DNA of 64,000 nt from Rhizaria sp. SCN 62-66 (Eukaryota > Rhizaria, unplaced): contig MEDY01000088.1 in the NCBI GenBank assembly GCA_001724265.1, positions 19,780 through 83,779 on the forward strand, read 5' to 3'. A program made the position numbers and the translations under genes. The notes beneath the pieces were generated by a model that saw only the letters and a list, made by a program, of their open reading frames with translations, ran no database searches and was not told where the DNA came from. Below are positions 1 to 11,580 of this stretch, piece by piece (the first letter of the stretch is position 1; the number at the start of each line of letters is the position of its first letter).

Positions 1-3000
1 TGATGATGATGTTGCTGATGCTGTTGCGCGAGTTTATGTGAGTGGAATGCTGAGGCTGCCGCGAGGCTCGCGACCGCGGCTGGCAGCGGCAGCGGGAGCG
101 TCGTGTTCTGCGCGCTCTCCGTGTTCTGTGCAAGGCCCTGCTGCAGCTGCGACAAAGCTCTGGAGTAGGTCGCCGCAGTCACCCCGGTGTTGTTGCTGGA
201 GGACGACAGCGAGTGCTGCACGGCGAGTGGCGCGCGACCCGACGCCGCCGAATGCGAAGCGGCTGAGTAAGATGACGACGAAGCCATGGCGGCAGAGCGA
301 CCGTAGTGCAGCGACGTGGGCGACACCATCGACGACGCGGGTGAGGCCAACACGCGGCCGTGCAGCGGACTGGACGGGTCGCTGTCCTGTGTGAGTGATG
401 ACCGCTTGGCCATCTCGGGCATGGGCATTGTGTTGCTGTTGCTGTTGTTGTTGTTGCTGTTGTTGTTATTGTTGTTGGTACTATTGATGTTTGAGTTGTT
501 GATGCTGTTAATATTGTTTGGGAGATTGTTTGGGTCGGTGTTGTTAATGTTGTTGCTGTTAGGGAAGAAGAACGCAGCCCCACCCGCTGTGCTGCGTGTT
601 GCGCTGCTGCCGCCGGCGCCCAGGTAGTACGAGTTGGCGCGCCCATCAAACGCGATGGGCACCGTGGGGGACATGAGCGGCGGCGCGAGCTGCGCGGACG
701 ACGCCGCGGACGATGACGAAAGTGGGGATAGCATGAACCCGTTCGCGTTGTGAGACGAGCTGGTGAACGCAAACAAAGGCACCGGGAGCTGCGACTGCGT
801 GAGTTGCTGTTGCGAAATCGGAAGGTTGTTGTTCGCAGGGACGGTGATGGGAGTAGGGCGCGCGAGCTTGACGGACGACTGACCCGTCAGAGCCTGCGGT
901 TGCAGTTGCAGCTGCATCTACACCTGAGAGTGGGAATGAGACCGGATGGGCGACAGCATCTTGGCCGCAGGGGCCTTCGCCAGTTCGGTTGAGACAGGCC
1001 CGGGGCCAGTCACCGCAGCGGATGCTGAGGGCGCCGCAGGCGCAGCAGGCGCAGCAGGCGTAGCGATCGTCGTAAAACCGACAATGAGTTGCGACGACTG
1101 TGCCGCGTGGTGCGCATGCAGCAGCGGTGAGAGTGCTCTGAAGACCACGCCAGTCGCCGCCGACCCGTTAGCGTCGGAGCCCACGGGAGGAACTTTCTGC
1201 TGCGGGGATTGATGTAGCTACAGCTGCGGCTTGAACTGCGACAGCTACAGTGGCTGCTGTTGCAACTGGGACTGCGACTAGAACTGTGTCTGTGGCTTGA
1301 GGGGAAATGAGCTGCCGCCAGCAGCGTACGCACTCTAAGACTGCAGCGTCATGACCGTTTTCGGCGGTGCCAATTGCGAATGTGTCTGATAGTGAGGCCC
1401 GTTCCCTTGCCCATGCTTGGGGCCTTGGCCGTGGCCGTGACCTTGGCCGTGGCCGTGAGTGTGTCCCTGGCTCTGCGTGGCCTGAGCCTGCAGCTGCTCA
1501 GCCTGAAGACGCTTGCGACGCGCATCCTTGTCCTCGAGCGCGAGCTCCAGCTGCAGCGGTGGTACCATAGCAGCCAACTCAGTCTGGCGACGAGTCAGTC
1601 GCGCGCCACTCCGCGAGCCGCTTGAGCTGCTGCCATTGTTCGAGTGCACAAACGAGTTGGCGCGCTGGCCGCTGAACTCAGGCGCGGCGTATGTAGCGCC
1701 GTCACCGCCAAACGAGTCGGCGTTGCTGAGCAGTCCGGCGTCGTCGCGCGACTGCGACATCGCAACCGCGTGCGCGGCGACGGCGGCCGTGTTCGCATCG
1801 CTGTCGGCCTCGGCCTCGACGTCGGACTCGTCGATGATGTCCAAGCCGGCCATCTCAAGCATCTTCTTGCCCCAGTCGGTCTTGTCGGTCTCGTCACGCT
1901 CTCTGACGGTGCGGCGCGCCTGCTGCTGCTGCTGCTGCTGCTCCTGCTCCTGTTCCTGCTCCTGCTGCTCCTTCTGCTGCTGCGGCGGCTGCTGCTGCTG
2001 CTGCTGCTGCTTCACAAGAGCTTGCTGTGCGAGCTGCGCCTGTGCTTGCGCCTGATTCTGCGCCTGGGTGGCGAGCATAGCGGGTGTGTGAAGCTGCGCC
2101 TTGCTCTGTTGCTGCGTCTGCGCACGCTGCGCCTGCTGCCACTGCTGCTGTTGCTGTTGTTGTTGCTGTACACTAAGCTGAAGGTGTTGTTGTGACTGGA
2201 AGGCGTTGGACGCGAGCCCCTGCATCGGCACCGGCTGCAGCCCCGTGGCGGTGCCGGCGGACGCGAACGCGGCGGCAGGCGCGACGCGGAAGTGCGAAGG
2301 CGACGGCAGCTGCGCGGGCAGCGGTGAGCCGGGGCCCTGCAGCGACGGCGACATGGGCTGCGCGGGAGACATCGGCGACGCGCACACGAACTCGACGGCC
2401 AGCGCGGGCGACTGTGCGGCGAGGGGCGTCGGCACGGTGAGCATCGCGGCGCCGGACACAGTCGTCGCCGGCTGGGCGGGCGTCGCGCACGGAGTCGGCA
2501 TGCCCGCGATCGCCACCAGCGGCATCGGCTCAGGCGCAGAGGCCGTTGACGTCGCAGTCGTCGCCGTCATAGTCATCGGCGTTGCAAGAGCGGCGGTAGC
2601 AGCAGAAGCAACGGCAGTCGCGGAAACAGCAGTGGTCGCGCCGCTGGGCACCGTAAGCAGCGCCTGCGAGGCCGCAGTCTTGAGGCTCTTGGAGCTGCCG
2701 GCGCGGCTGTCAGTCTGCAACGAGTCGACGACGAGCGATGACGCGGGCGCAGCGTGCTTCTTTAGCGACGGACTGATGCTACGGAAGAACTCAGACTGCT
2801 GCGGGATGGTGCGCTCGCGCTCGCGCTCGCGGGGCGCGCCCAGGGCCACGGTCGCCGCGGCGGGCACGCGCCGGCCCTCGGCGAGCGCCACAACGGCCGC
2901 GGACGCAACTGCGGCTGTATCAGCGGCAGACGTCAGCGACAACGACGCCGCGGTGGTCGCGGTGGCCGAGGCCGCCGTCGTGGCCGTAGGCCGCGCAAGC

Positions 3001-5603
3001 TCGAGCGTCTGCGGCGGGTCCGAACGCGCTTGCTGCTGCACGAGTGGCGACGCAATCGACGACGGCGCGGCAGACATGAGCGGCGACGTTACTTGCGGCT
3101 GCGTCGGCGCGACCGCAGAGGCGCCTAGCAGCGCCTTGCCCGAGACCGGTGCGCTGGCGTCCGTGTCGGTGCTGTGGCGCGGACCGTGGAGGCGGCCGAC
3201 GCCGGAGCTGCTGGGCACCGTGGAGTTGGACGCAGAAACGGACAACGCCACCAGGCCCGTCGACAGCGTGGGGGCCACGTAGCTCGCGGCCGCGATCGTC
3301 GTCGGTGGTGCGGTCGTCGTGTCACCATCGCCGTCGCCGTCGCCGTTGACGTTCACCGTGCACGAGAACTGCGCAGACGTTGGAGTCGACGTCTTGGCCT
3401 CGGCCGCCGCAGCAGCAGCGGCGGCGGCAGCAGCAGCGGCGGCGTTGGCCGCGGCCGCGGAGCGCAGCGGCGAGAGCGCATCGTCAGAGTCAGCGAGCCT
3501 GGCGACGACTGCGGCGAGGCTGAGTGAGGCCACGGCCGAGGTGGCGTGCGAGCCGCGCGCCGAGGCCAGGCACTGCAGCTCGGGGTCCTCGTCTGTGTCG
3601 TCGGTGTTGGTGCTGGGAGTGCGCGCGGCGACCGGCGCCGCGGAGGACGTCGCTGCGGAGACCTTGGTCCGGCTGACGTTAACCACCACGGGCGTCGAGG
3701 GGCTCTGGACCTCTGACTCCCGCATCGCCGAAGGCTCGGCGGGCGCAGCCAGCGCGGCGGGCACACCGGGCACGGCGGGCGCGGTGAAAGTGTCATTAGG
3801 GTCGTCGCCGCGACTTGTGTGCTCCTCCGACTCGCGGAACGCGCTGGCGTCGAGCGCCAGGTCGCCGGTGAGCGCGACAGGGACGAAGCCCAGCTTGAGG
3901 GAGGACGACGCCGACGCGCGCGCGTTGAACGGCCGCGTCGGCGACGCGGGCGACAGTGACGAGGAGACGAAGGGCGCCGAGACCGTGGCGTTGGTGACAT
4001 CGTGCATCGGGGACACGTAGTGGCTGCTCGGGGTCAGCAATGCGGCCGACTTGCTGTGCGCGTGCGGAGATCCAACTGCGGCAACGATTCCGTAGCCGAT
4101 AGGGCGCGTCTTGCGGCCAGGAGTGCCCGCGCTGCCGACGCCCGCACCGGCGCTGACGCTGCCGCCGAGGCCGCCGCTGGGGGCCGAGATGACGAGCGTG
4201 GTGGGGAAGGCGCTGGTGGCGCTGGCGGACTCGAAGTAGGGGCTCGAGGGGCCGGAGCTGAGGCCAAAGGCCGGCGCAGGCAACGGGCCCGAGGACGGGC
4301 TGACAAGGTGCCCCGCGGGCGACGGCGCCGTCAGCGGCGTTTGACCCGTGAGCGGCGTGCGGATGCTGTTGCTGCTGCTGACGCCGCGCGAGGTGACCGT
4401 CGCGGGCGGCAGCGTCGAGGCCGCGATAGAGCCAGTGCCCGAGACCGAGGACTGCGCGAGCGAGGCCAGCACGCCGCCGCCGGAGCCCAGGCCCAGGCCG
4501 GAGCCGGGGCCGGTGGACGAGAGCGGCCCGCGGTACAGGGGGCCGATCATCGTGATCACGGAGCTGCGCGGCAGCGCGTTGGGGGTGCCGAAGGCGCTGC
4601 CGGAGCCGCTGCCGCCGAGGTTGCTCAGCGTGTACGCGTGGGGGTTCTGGGTTGTCTGTGATTGCATGTGTGCGGCCATCAGCGAGGTGGACACGGTAAG
4701 AGGAGAGCCGTGCTGCTGCGGCGAGCCCGGGAACCCACCCCCCGCACCAGAGCCCTTGCTTCGGGAGTGACGCAAGCGGGCACCAGAGCCGCCGCCGCGG
4801 CCGCCGCTGGAGCCCATGCGCGAGAGCGAGTGTAACGCGGCCGGTCCGGCGTCGTCCTCGCCGTAGTCGTGGGAGTGATCGTCCGCGTCTCCGTCTCCAT
4901 CGGCATCAGCGTCAGCGTCGGCGTCGGCGTCAGCTTCTGTGCTGGGGGTAGCCTCGATAGCAATCGCGTCGATGGGACTGTTGGAGGCGGAGGGAACCGT
5001 AACGAGCGTGCCGTCTCCGGAAGCGCCAACATCGCGGGAAGAGGATGTCGGGGCCGCGGGTGTGTGATGGACAGAAGAAGGGATCGGCATGTGCGGGCCG
5101 TGGAAGCAAGGGGAGGTCGTTTCTGCAAGAGTAGCCGTGGTCATCAAAGGGGAGATGAAGTCGTCCGCGGGAGGGCTAGCACCAGCGAGTCCAGATGAGG
5201 CAGCCTTCTTTGCGTCATGGGACCTCGAAAAATGCGCGCCGCCACTCCTCAGCCCCATCTCGATCGATGCGGAGCCGCCAACAGGGTTAACCTCGGACTG
5301 TTCTGATGCCTCCTCAACGGGGGCCAGCAGGACAATGGGGATCTCCCCATCGTTTGCGTGGGGCGTGGCGTTTGTGGATAGGGGTGCGGAGTATTTTGAT
5401 GCTGCCTTTGTAGAGTGAGGCCCCGGCACAGCGGGTTGTGAGTCTGTAGTTACGTCGATAGGGCCCTCAGAAACGTCTGGCCATCCGAGTCGAGGTGTTG
5501 GATGGTGGACGGCGTCAGTCGAAGCTGGATGGTCTGGTGTAGCTGCGGGGTGGGTGCTCCCGACTTTGCCGGGAGACTTGCCTTTGAACGAACAATTACC
5601 CAT
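1..5603 (-). CDS. Very long Gln/Asn/Ser/Ala-rich protein of unknown function, 3' end beyond window; five in-frame UAG codons
   Basis: The frame is open from ATG 5603 to the left edge (about 1,867 codons) with no UAA or UGA. It contains five UAG codons, at positions 1335, 1278, 1245, 1218 and 918 (lowest coordinate of each), i.e. residues 1423, 1442, 1453, 1462 and 1562. I read them as Gln because they sit in Gln-rich text. I chose ATG 5603 because upstream codons back to 5816 are AT-rich and look like 5'UTR, and because the new N-terminus MGNCSFKG resembles an N-myristoylation/palmitoylation signal (inference). No catalytic domain is recognisable. Visible parts are Ser/Thr/Ala-rich stretches, an Ala run, poly-Gln near residues 1150-1240, a charged segment (RRTVRERDETDKTDWGKKM), and an Asn-rich stretch at window positions 430-560. 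It could be a scaffold or regulatory protein; no function is claimed. Confidence 0.75.
918..1337 (-). other. Cluster of five in-frame UAG codons in Gln-rich coding sequence
   Basis: All five TAG triplets on the minus strand are in one frame: the spacings 57, 33, 27 and 300 nt are all multiples of three. Neighbouring residues are Gln-rich (for example QTQF-UAG-SQSQLQQQPL-UAG), so CAG-to-TAG substitution fits. The bases after each UAG differ (A, T, C, C, A), which argues against one fixed readthrough context. A GTACGC splice-like motif lies just 3' of the first UAG and so could not remove it. Confidence 0.75.
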
Positions 5604-6215
5604 CCAGCTGACATCACCAAAGTTTCCAAAAAACCAAGCTGGAGGCGCACAGAAAGAAAATAAGAAAAGGCCACAGGGGGCAGTGAGACAACACATCGTC
5701 CGAAGGTTCGTTCTGAAGACATATCCTGGCATATCGTTCAGATGAATGCGGCTGCGAATAACGGAAGCAAATAAAAATCGTCCTAGCAGACAACGAAACC
5801 ATATCACAGTATTCATTTGAGGGACGTGTCAAGCTGCAAAGCCTTCGCATTCTCAAGTGTGGACTAGGTCGGCTCACGCCCACGGTCGACAACCGTCTCC
5901 CAAAAGCGGAGTGCCTGGGCTTTCTGCACAAAACTGCAGCACCCACAAGCTACATTTGATTGTGATTGAATTTAAAGAAATGAAAAACTACGGGTTTACA
6001 TGAAAGCGTGTGTATTTTTTGAAAGAAAGTCTGGCACGTAGTGAAAAAAACCCTTGTTATAGAACGCGTCGTTTTTAGAGGTGGTTGCCTGGGCGCGTGG
6101 CCCTACAAAGCCACTTCAAACGCAACGTACATCTCCATCATATCACAATACCGCATCATAAATCACCGTATTTGATCGTCTAAACTTGATTCGAAGCCTT
6201 TTGCGTCCGATCCGC
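5604..6215. other. Spacer between two minus-strand genes (5'UTR/promoter of the long Gln-rich gene)
   Basis: This is AT-rich sequence. The 5604-5816 part is open in frame with the downstream gene but has non-coding composition and reads as a pyrimidine-rich leader. No conserved ORF, tRNA or repeat was recognised. Confidence 0.5.
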
Positions 6216-6905
6216 TCAATTGCGGTTCTCAAAGTCTGCGTACGTGAGCACGACAGGGCGGCCGACGAGGTGCGGGCCGGCCCCGTGCACGGCCCCCAAC
6301 CCCGGTCCCAGCGCCACGGCGCAGGCTACAGCCTCGGCGACGCGCTCCTTGTTGGGCGGCGCGAGCAACGCGGCGAGCACGGCACTGGGCGGGGAGGGCA
6401 GTGGGCGCGGAATCTCGCCCGAGAAGAAGGTCCCCGGGTTCCCTGCTGAGGCGTTGGGCACCATGACCTGCGCTACGACGCGTTCATAGCGGGCCGTGCG
6501 CGCCTGCGCCACCGCGCCCAGAGGACCGATGTACGGCCGCGAGTGCAGCGAGACGTCGATGAGTCCGTGGCGCGCCTGCTTGACGATGGCCAGATAAGAC
6601 TCCTGCTCGCGCAGCTTCTTGTCGGTGAAGGAGGTCGCGAAGCCGCCGCGCGAGGTGCCCATGCGAGTTGCGTACGATTGCGCGCCCAACGGCCCGCCGA
6701 GCATGCCCGGTGACGTCAGCGAGGGCGACGCGTGCAGCGACGCAGGCAGGTTCACGTTGGGCGACGGTGCGCCCGCGGCGCCCGCGCCGGAGCCGGCGGA
6801 GGCGGCGCCCGAGGACTGAGGGCCGGAGGCGGGGCCGCCGCGGCTCGGGGCGCGCGTGCGGTCGCGCTGGATGGCCTCGCTGGGAGAGGAAAACAGGCAG
6901 CCCAT
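6216..6905 (-). CDS. Ragulator subunit p18 / LAMTOR1-like lipid-anchored protein
   Basis: 229 residues, ending in UGA. LAMTOR1 anchors the Ragulator complex on lysosomal/late endosomal membranes, where it recruits Rag GTPases and mTORC1. Seen here: an N-terminal MGCLFSSPSEA that matches the MGC(C)-type myristoylation/palmitoylation signal of the family. A core helix, EQESYLAIVKQARHGLIDVS (residues ~121-140), lines up with the family pattern EQ..L..I.......IIDVS. It is followed by a basic/aromatic ARTARYERVV segment and a C-terminal beta-like VVLTYADF. Ser/Gly/Ala-rich linkers make it longer than the roughly 160-residue animal protein. Other short N-acylated proteins could share the first motif; the assignment rests mainly on the internal IDVS block. 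Confidence 0.6.
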   Translation of the reverse strand: MGCLFSSPSEAIQRDRTRAPSRGGPASGPQSSGAASAGSGAGAAGAPSPNVNLPASLHASPSLTSPGMLGGPLGAQSYATRMGTSRGGFATSFTDKKLREQESYLAIVKQARHGLIDVSLHSRPYIGPLGAVAQARTARYERVVAQVMVPNASAGNPGTFFSGEIPRPLPSPPSAVLAALLAPPNKERVAEAVACAVALGPGLGAVHGAGPHLVGRPVVLTYADFENRN

Positions 6906-8676
6906 GGTGGTTAGATAAAGGATGCGGGGTACGGGGGTGCAAAGGGACGCGGATGATTGGTCTGGGCAGTGGCTGCGGACAGTCAGAAAGTGATGCGCGA
7001 GTCACACTCAAGGACAGGCTAAGACAGAGGGGGGGATTGGGACTCGAAGAGAGACGACAAGGCAAAGACAACGGGCAGCAAAATTTCAAGACGGTGGTGT
7101 GTGGAGCTGCAATGTCGCGGTACGGATGCGCAGGGGCGCGGTTGACGCGACGGGGAAGCGGTTGAAGTAACTCGCCGCAACAAAAGCAACGCGAGGTAAG
7201 TGCTAAAAGCGAGAGCTCTGCATAGGTAAATAAAGGACAATCAAAATGGCAGCACGGCGGGGATGAGAAGTACACTAAGTTCATGTAATAAATATGTCTG
7301 TGACATCACTAAAGGCCACGTCGCCTCCACAAGCTGCATCAACAACATGAGACGAGCAATGTCCAACCACACACCAATCGCGAGAGCTAGGAAAAATCAC
7401 GCAGGTATAAATCCACGTTGACAGAAAATGATTGCAAAAGATCACATAGTATACTCAATATGAAATATGATATACCGGCAAAATATCTAACAAACGTTGG
7501 CATATTGAGAAAAAGCTTGTGGTGAAATCCCCACTTGTCCCCCTCGTCGTCTCTGTCCTCGAATTTTTCGGAACTACCACTATGGCTCGCACGCACCCAC
7601 ACAGCTCGCACACTCATCAAAACCATCGATACCGTTGATAAATGACATATGGAGGTTATGGGTCGAGCATGGCTATGAATTGGTGAACCGGGTGTTTATG
7701 GTCCTCTGTATAATGTGCCATCGTGTTCCTTGTATGCCAATGAATTTTGCGCGAAGCGAACGCTCGCACATCGCGCGACGATTCTTGATTCGCGAGATGA
7801 TGGCCAAGCGCGCGGTGTGCTTCACATCACATCCCTAAGGTTAATCAGAACGTTCACCTGGTGTAGGGGTACGTTTGCACTGCCTTGCTGTGCATGTTGC
7901 CCTGACGCCATCAGGCACCGCATCTTGCATCTTGCAACGCGCGGCACTCAGTCGAGTGGGAGTTGAGCACGTGACCCCTCGCCCGACTGCGCGGACAGGA
8001 CACGACATCACCGAGGCTTTTATGAGAATGTGGGCGTTTTTATCTCTCGAGAACTGAGATGTGGTATTTACCTTTGATGCCGATGAGCTCGTATCGCACA
8101 CCTATAAGACCTGGAAGATAAACTTGCTTTGAGTGCACAATCTGTAAGCAACGCTGGATGTCAATTTGGGAGGCGCCGCGATGTGGAGAGATACGGCGTG
8201 GTTATCAAACAAACGTGTGGATCAGTACTGCTTAGCAAGCGTGGCCGTCTGGTCACGTAGTGGCGCCCAGTGACAGGATAATGTGAGCGTGCTCAATATG
8301 GCCCAAATTCAATCACGGACTCAACGATAGGCTAAAACAGGGTCAATGAAGATAAAATTCTGGTGTGATAAATTCGGCTATGTTTTGATACATCTTTCAA
8401 GTTAAACAATGACATATCTTCCTTTTTACGAGTATTACTGCGAGCTCTAGTTACTTTCTGTTTTTGGGGTGTCATGATGCACTGGCCGCTTGCCGCACCG
8501 GTCGAGAACGAAACTTCGATAGCGATTATATCGCTAATTTGATCGTCAGTTGCGACGCACAGCATGCACCGTTATTAATTTGACGTGTTTTATATGCCCG
8601 TCCTATTAGACTCTTTAAACCGCTGGTTATCGCTCAGCTCACATCTTTTTCTCACGTCCCCACACGCTTCATTTGC
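6906..8676. other. Divergent intergenic region, no gene recognised
   Basis: About 1.8 kb between the minus-strand LAMTOR1-like gene and the plus-strand gene at 8677, so it should hold both promoters. The part near 6906-7280 is pyrimidine-rich on the minus strand, as expected for a leader. Short ORFs here have no protein-like composition. No tRNA, snRNA or rRNA was recognised. Confidence 0.5.
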
Positions 8677-11063
8677 ATGTCTTCGGTACTCGCTACAAAA
8701 GCCCTCTCCTGCGCTGGTGTGTCCTTAATTTCTGCCACTGATCTCCCCATGGCGACTCCATTTACGCCCCCTGACACTGATGCGGGTAACGCTCCGGATA
8801 AGCTCAAGTATGAGGCGAAACTGAACCAAGCCGAGGTTGAAGCAGACTTCGTCCAATGCGTATCCAAGGTCGTGCGCGGACACCCCGTCGTCAACACATA
8901 CTACGACAACATCGGCACACCGGGCCGGGCCGAGAAGGTGCTTTGTTTTACTGTCGGTGCGCTGCTGTCCTACGGCCTGGACCGGTTCTACATGCGCTCG
9001 CGCAAGCTCATCGGCAAGCGTCTCGCCACTGCCACCGTGCTCACCAGCGCCACCTACGCCATTCTCAAGAACGTTGTCTACACTGATGCGCCCATGCGCG
9101 TCTTTGTTGAAGAAGCGCCCTGGGCTCTTCGTGATGTTAAACGCAGTGTCCTTGGTGACGTTGCATACCACGTACGTCTTCAAAACGCAATATCGGAATA
9201 CAGTGTGGACATGTCTACTGATCGTAATAGTAGTCTGAGGTGCATCGAATATCTGGATTTCTCACATGCGCGCTCATTATGTTTTCTCGTATTCCCTTGT
9301 GTTTGCTGTGTCCCCTTGCACCGACCTCTCTGCTGCATAACATGTTTGTCACGCAGTGCTACTCCTCCCTGGACCGCTACAAGGTCTGGGTGGACCTTGC
9401 CTCGGCCTCGGCGCACTACGCGGGCTACATCCCGCCCAAGTGGCGCCAGTACACGCCGCTGTTGTCGCACCCGCTGGCCGGCCCGCAGCTCTCGATGGAG
9501 TCGTACGATTATTGGCTTGACTGCGCCGAGGCCGTGCCCAAGGACGACTGGCTCAAGTCCTCGCTCGAGCGCCCTACCTATCAGCACCAGTACGTCACGT
9601 TGTTGTATACCTGCGCGACCCGTCTGTTTAATTTTACGTTGGTCCCAATCGATGTGTCTGTCCTAAAATCCGGACACGAAATGTGATTAGTCTATCCCGA
9701 ATCCTCACACTAGATCTTCTTTCTCCCTCTGTGTTGCGTTGTGTTTCCCAGACTGGACGGCATGGACCGTTCGCGGCGCTACTATCTAGGCCTGTCGGAT
9801 GACCACCTGCGCGCGGACGCGGAGGCGCAGCGCTCTGCGGACCCGCTGGTGAGCGCGGCGCAAGACCTGCGTAAGCTTGCGCAGCAGGCCGCGCAGAGGC
9901 TGGGTCCCAACGCCATGAACGAAGAGGAGGCCGAGGCCGTGCTGCTCAGTGCGCTGTCGCCGGAGGCACTGGCGCGCGCGCAGCGGGCCGCCGACGACTC
10001 CGCAGCCGCGGCGGAGGCGGCCGCCGAGGAGACCGATGCCGCGCGCGAAGAGGCCATCATGTCCGAACTCGCCGACCGCGCGCTGGCCGACGAGCGACGC
10101 ATCCTGGGGCGGCGCAAGCGGCGCGGTGGCGACGGCCTGGGCCGCGAGCACCTGGGCGCGTACGAGGACGAAAGCGCCCTCGACGCCGGGCTCCGCAACT
10201 CTGCGCAGGGCTCGATGCGCGACAAGCGCGTGCAAGGGCAGGACCTCGCAACCGTGGACGCGACGGGGCCCGGCGGCATGGACGGGCTTGCCGAGCTCTC
10301 CCCGAGCCGCCGCAGCGGCGGCAGTGGCAGTGCGCGGAGCGTGGGCGGCCTGAGCTACGACAACGGCTCCGGTGGGGCCACGCTGCGCGGGCGGCGCGGC
10401 GCGGCGGCGGCGGCGGCGGCTGCTGCGGCGGCCGGGCACGGGGGCAACCCCGACGACCCGGGTTTTGCGCCCGATGGCCACGGCGCCGACGACGACGCGG
10501 GCAACACGGGCCGCAATGTACACTACTTCGGCCGCCGCAGCGAGGCGACTGAGGCCGAACGGGTCAAGCGGGAGCGCGAGACGCGGTGGCGCCGGCAGCG
10601 CGCACTCGAAAACGGCGAGATCAGCGACGTTGACGAAGCTGGCGCGCGCTTCCGGCGCCTGAACAAAGGCATTAGCGCCAAGAACAGCGGCGACGACGAC
10701 GACGAGGATGATGACGATGCGGCCGAAGAGGCGCGCGCGGCGGCTGCGACGGCCCGCGGCGAGGATTACGGGATGTTCTACAGCAAGGTGAATCCATTGG
10801 ACGCGCTGAAGGACCCGCGGTTGGAAGAGGCGCGGCTGCTGCGCGACGCGGAGTTGCGGCTCAAGCAGCCCTCGCGTGTGGCGCAGATGCTGCGCAGCTG
10901 GCTCAACTACGTCGACGTCAGCAAAGAAGAATTCGACGAGCTATTCGATGAGGACGGATACCCCTACGAGTTTGATGATGACGATTATGGTGACGACGAT
11001 GATGACGATGACGATGGGGGCTTCGCTGCTGCCGTAGGTGGCGCAACCAATGGCCGCAAGTGA
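8677..11063 (+). CDS. Unknown protein with hydrophobic N-terminal domain and acidic low-complexity tail; three exons
   Basis: Exons 8677-9171, 9357-9589 and 9752-11063 join in frame (495, 233 and 1,312 nt; 679 residues; UGA stop). Introns start GTACGT and end ACGCAG and CCCAG. An alternative start is ATG 8749 (CCCCATGG). Residues ~85-140 hold two hydrophobic stretches (VLCFTVGALLSYGL and LATATVLTSATYAILKNVV), possibly membrane-associated. The middle is Tyr/Trp-rich (SYDYWLDCAEAVPKDDWLK). The C-terminal half is charged, with Ala, Gly and Asp runs and an Asp-rich end. I do not recognise the family; the globular first ~260 residues are the part to search. Confidence 0.7.
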
Positions 11064-11580
11064 AACGTGACTTCGGTAGACTGATCGGTCGCAAGCTTCG
11101 CATTAAAGTTCGGACGATCCGATCTATCTGCTTTATTATTTGTATTTAAACGCTGTTTCCTATATAGCGCGCCAAGGCCAGAGATGTATGTCCTAATTTA
11201 ACATGCGTGCTAGTCCGAATTAATGTGGACGCACTGACATTTTTTTGTGGTGAAAACACAAAATCGTATATATTTACGTCAGTCTCGTTACAAACGAAAA
11301 TAATACATGCGTCACATGTTTTACCCAACTAGATCTCATCCTGAAATTGCATTTTTAATTACCAAATCAAACATTTACCCCGTGTTAAACTGCTCCATAA
11401 GCTTGTGCAGTCGCTTGCTGTTGCTCCTTTTATACTCTCCTTGTGGTGACAGGGGAGAGTGGCGCAGAACTTTGCGATTGATTACCACCGTGTATTTCAA
11501 CCATTATAGGAGTCTTTCTTCGCTTTGCTTTTACTTTTTGTCTAACGAATACTAAATAACTTTCTTTAATGTAGAACAAA
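11064..11580. other. Intergenic spacer, AT-rich
   Basis: About 0.5 kb between two plus-strand genes, holding the 3'UTR of the first and the promoter of the second. A T-rich tract and short Ts precede ATG 11581. Nothing else was recognised. Confidence 0.5.

Noticed and set aside
918-1330. An intron in the first gene that would remove the UAGs (GTACGC motif near 1330 on the minus strand)
   Set aside because: The motif lies 3' of the first UAG, so that UAG would remain. The one acceptor I tested (CTCTCAG before 918) joins to the wrong frame, with early stops.
1644-2195. Plus-strand Leu-rich ORF over the CAG/CTG repeats
   Set aside because: It is the mirror of the poly-Gln coding strand. Poly-Leu runs from CTG repeats are expected shadows.
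5604-5816. Longer N-terminus of the first gene starting at ATG 5816
   Set aside because: AT-rich, leader-like composition and hydrophobic random text; GC-rich coding starts at about 5603, where MGNCSF gives a plausible acylated start.
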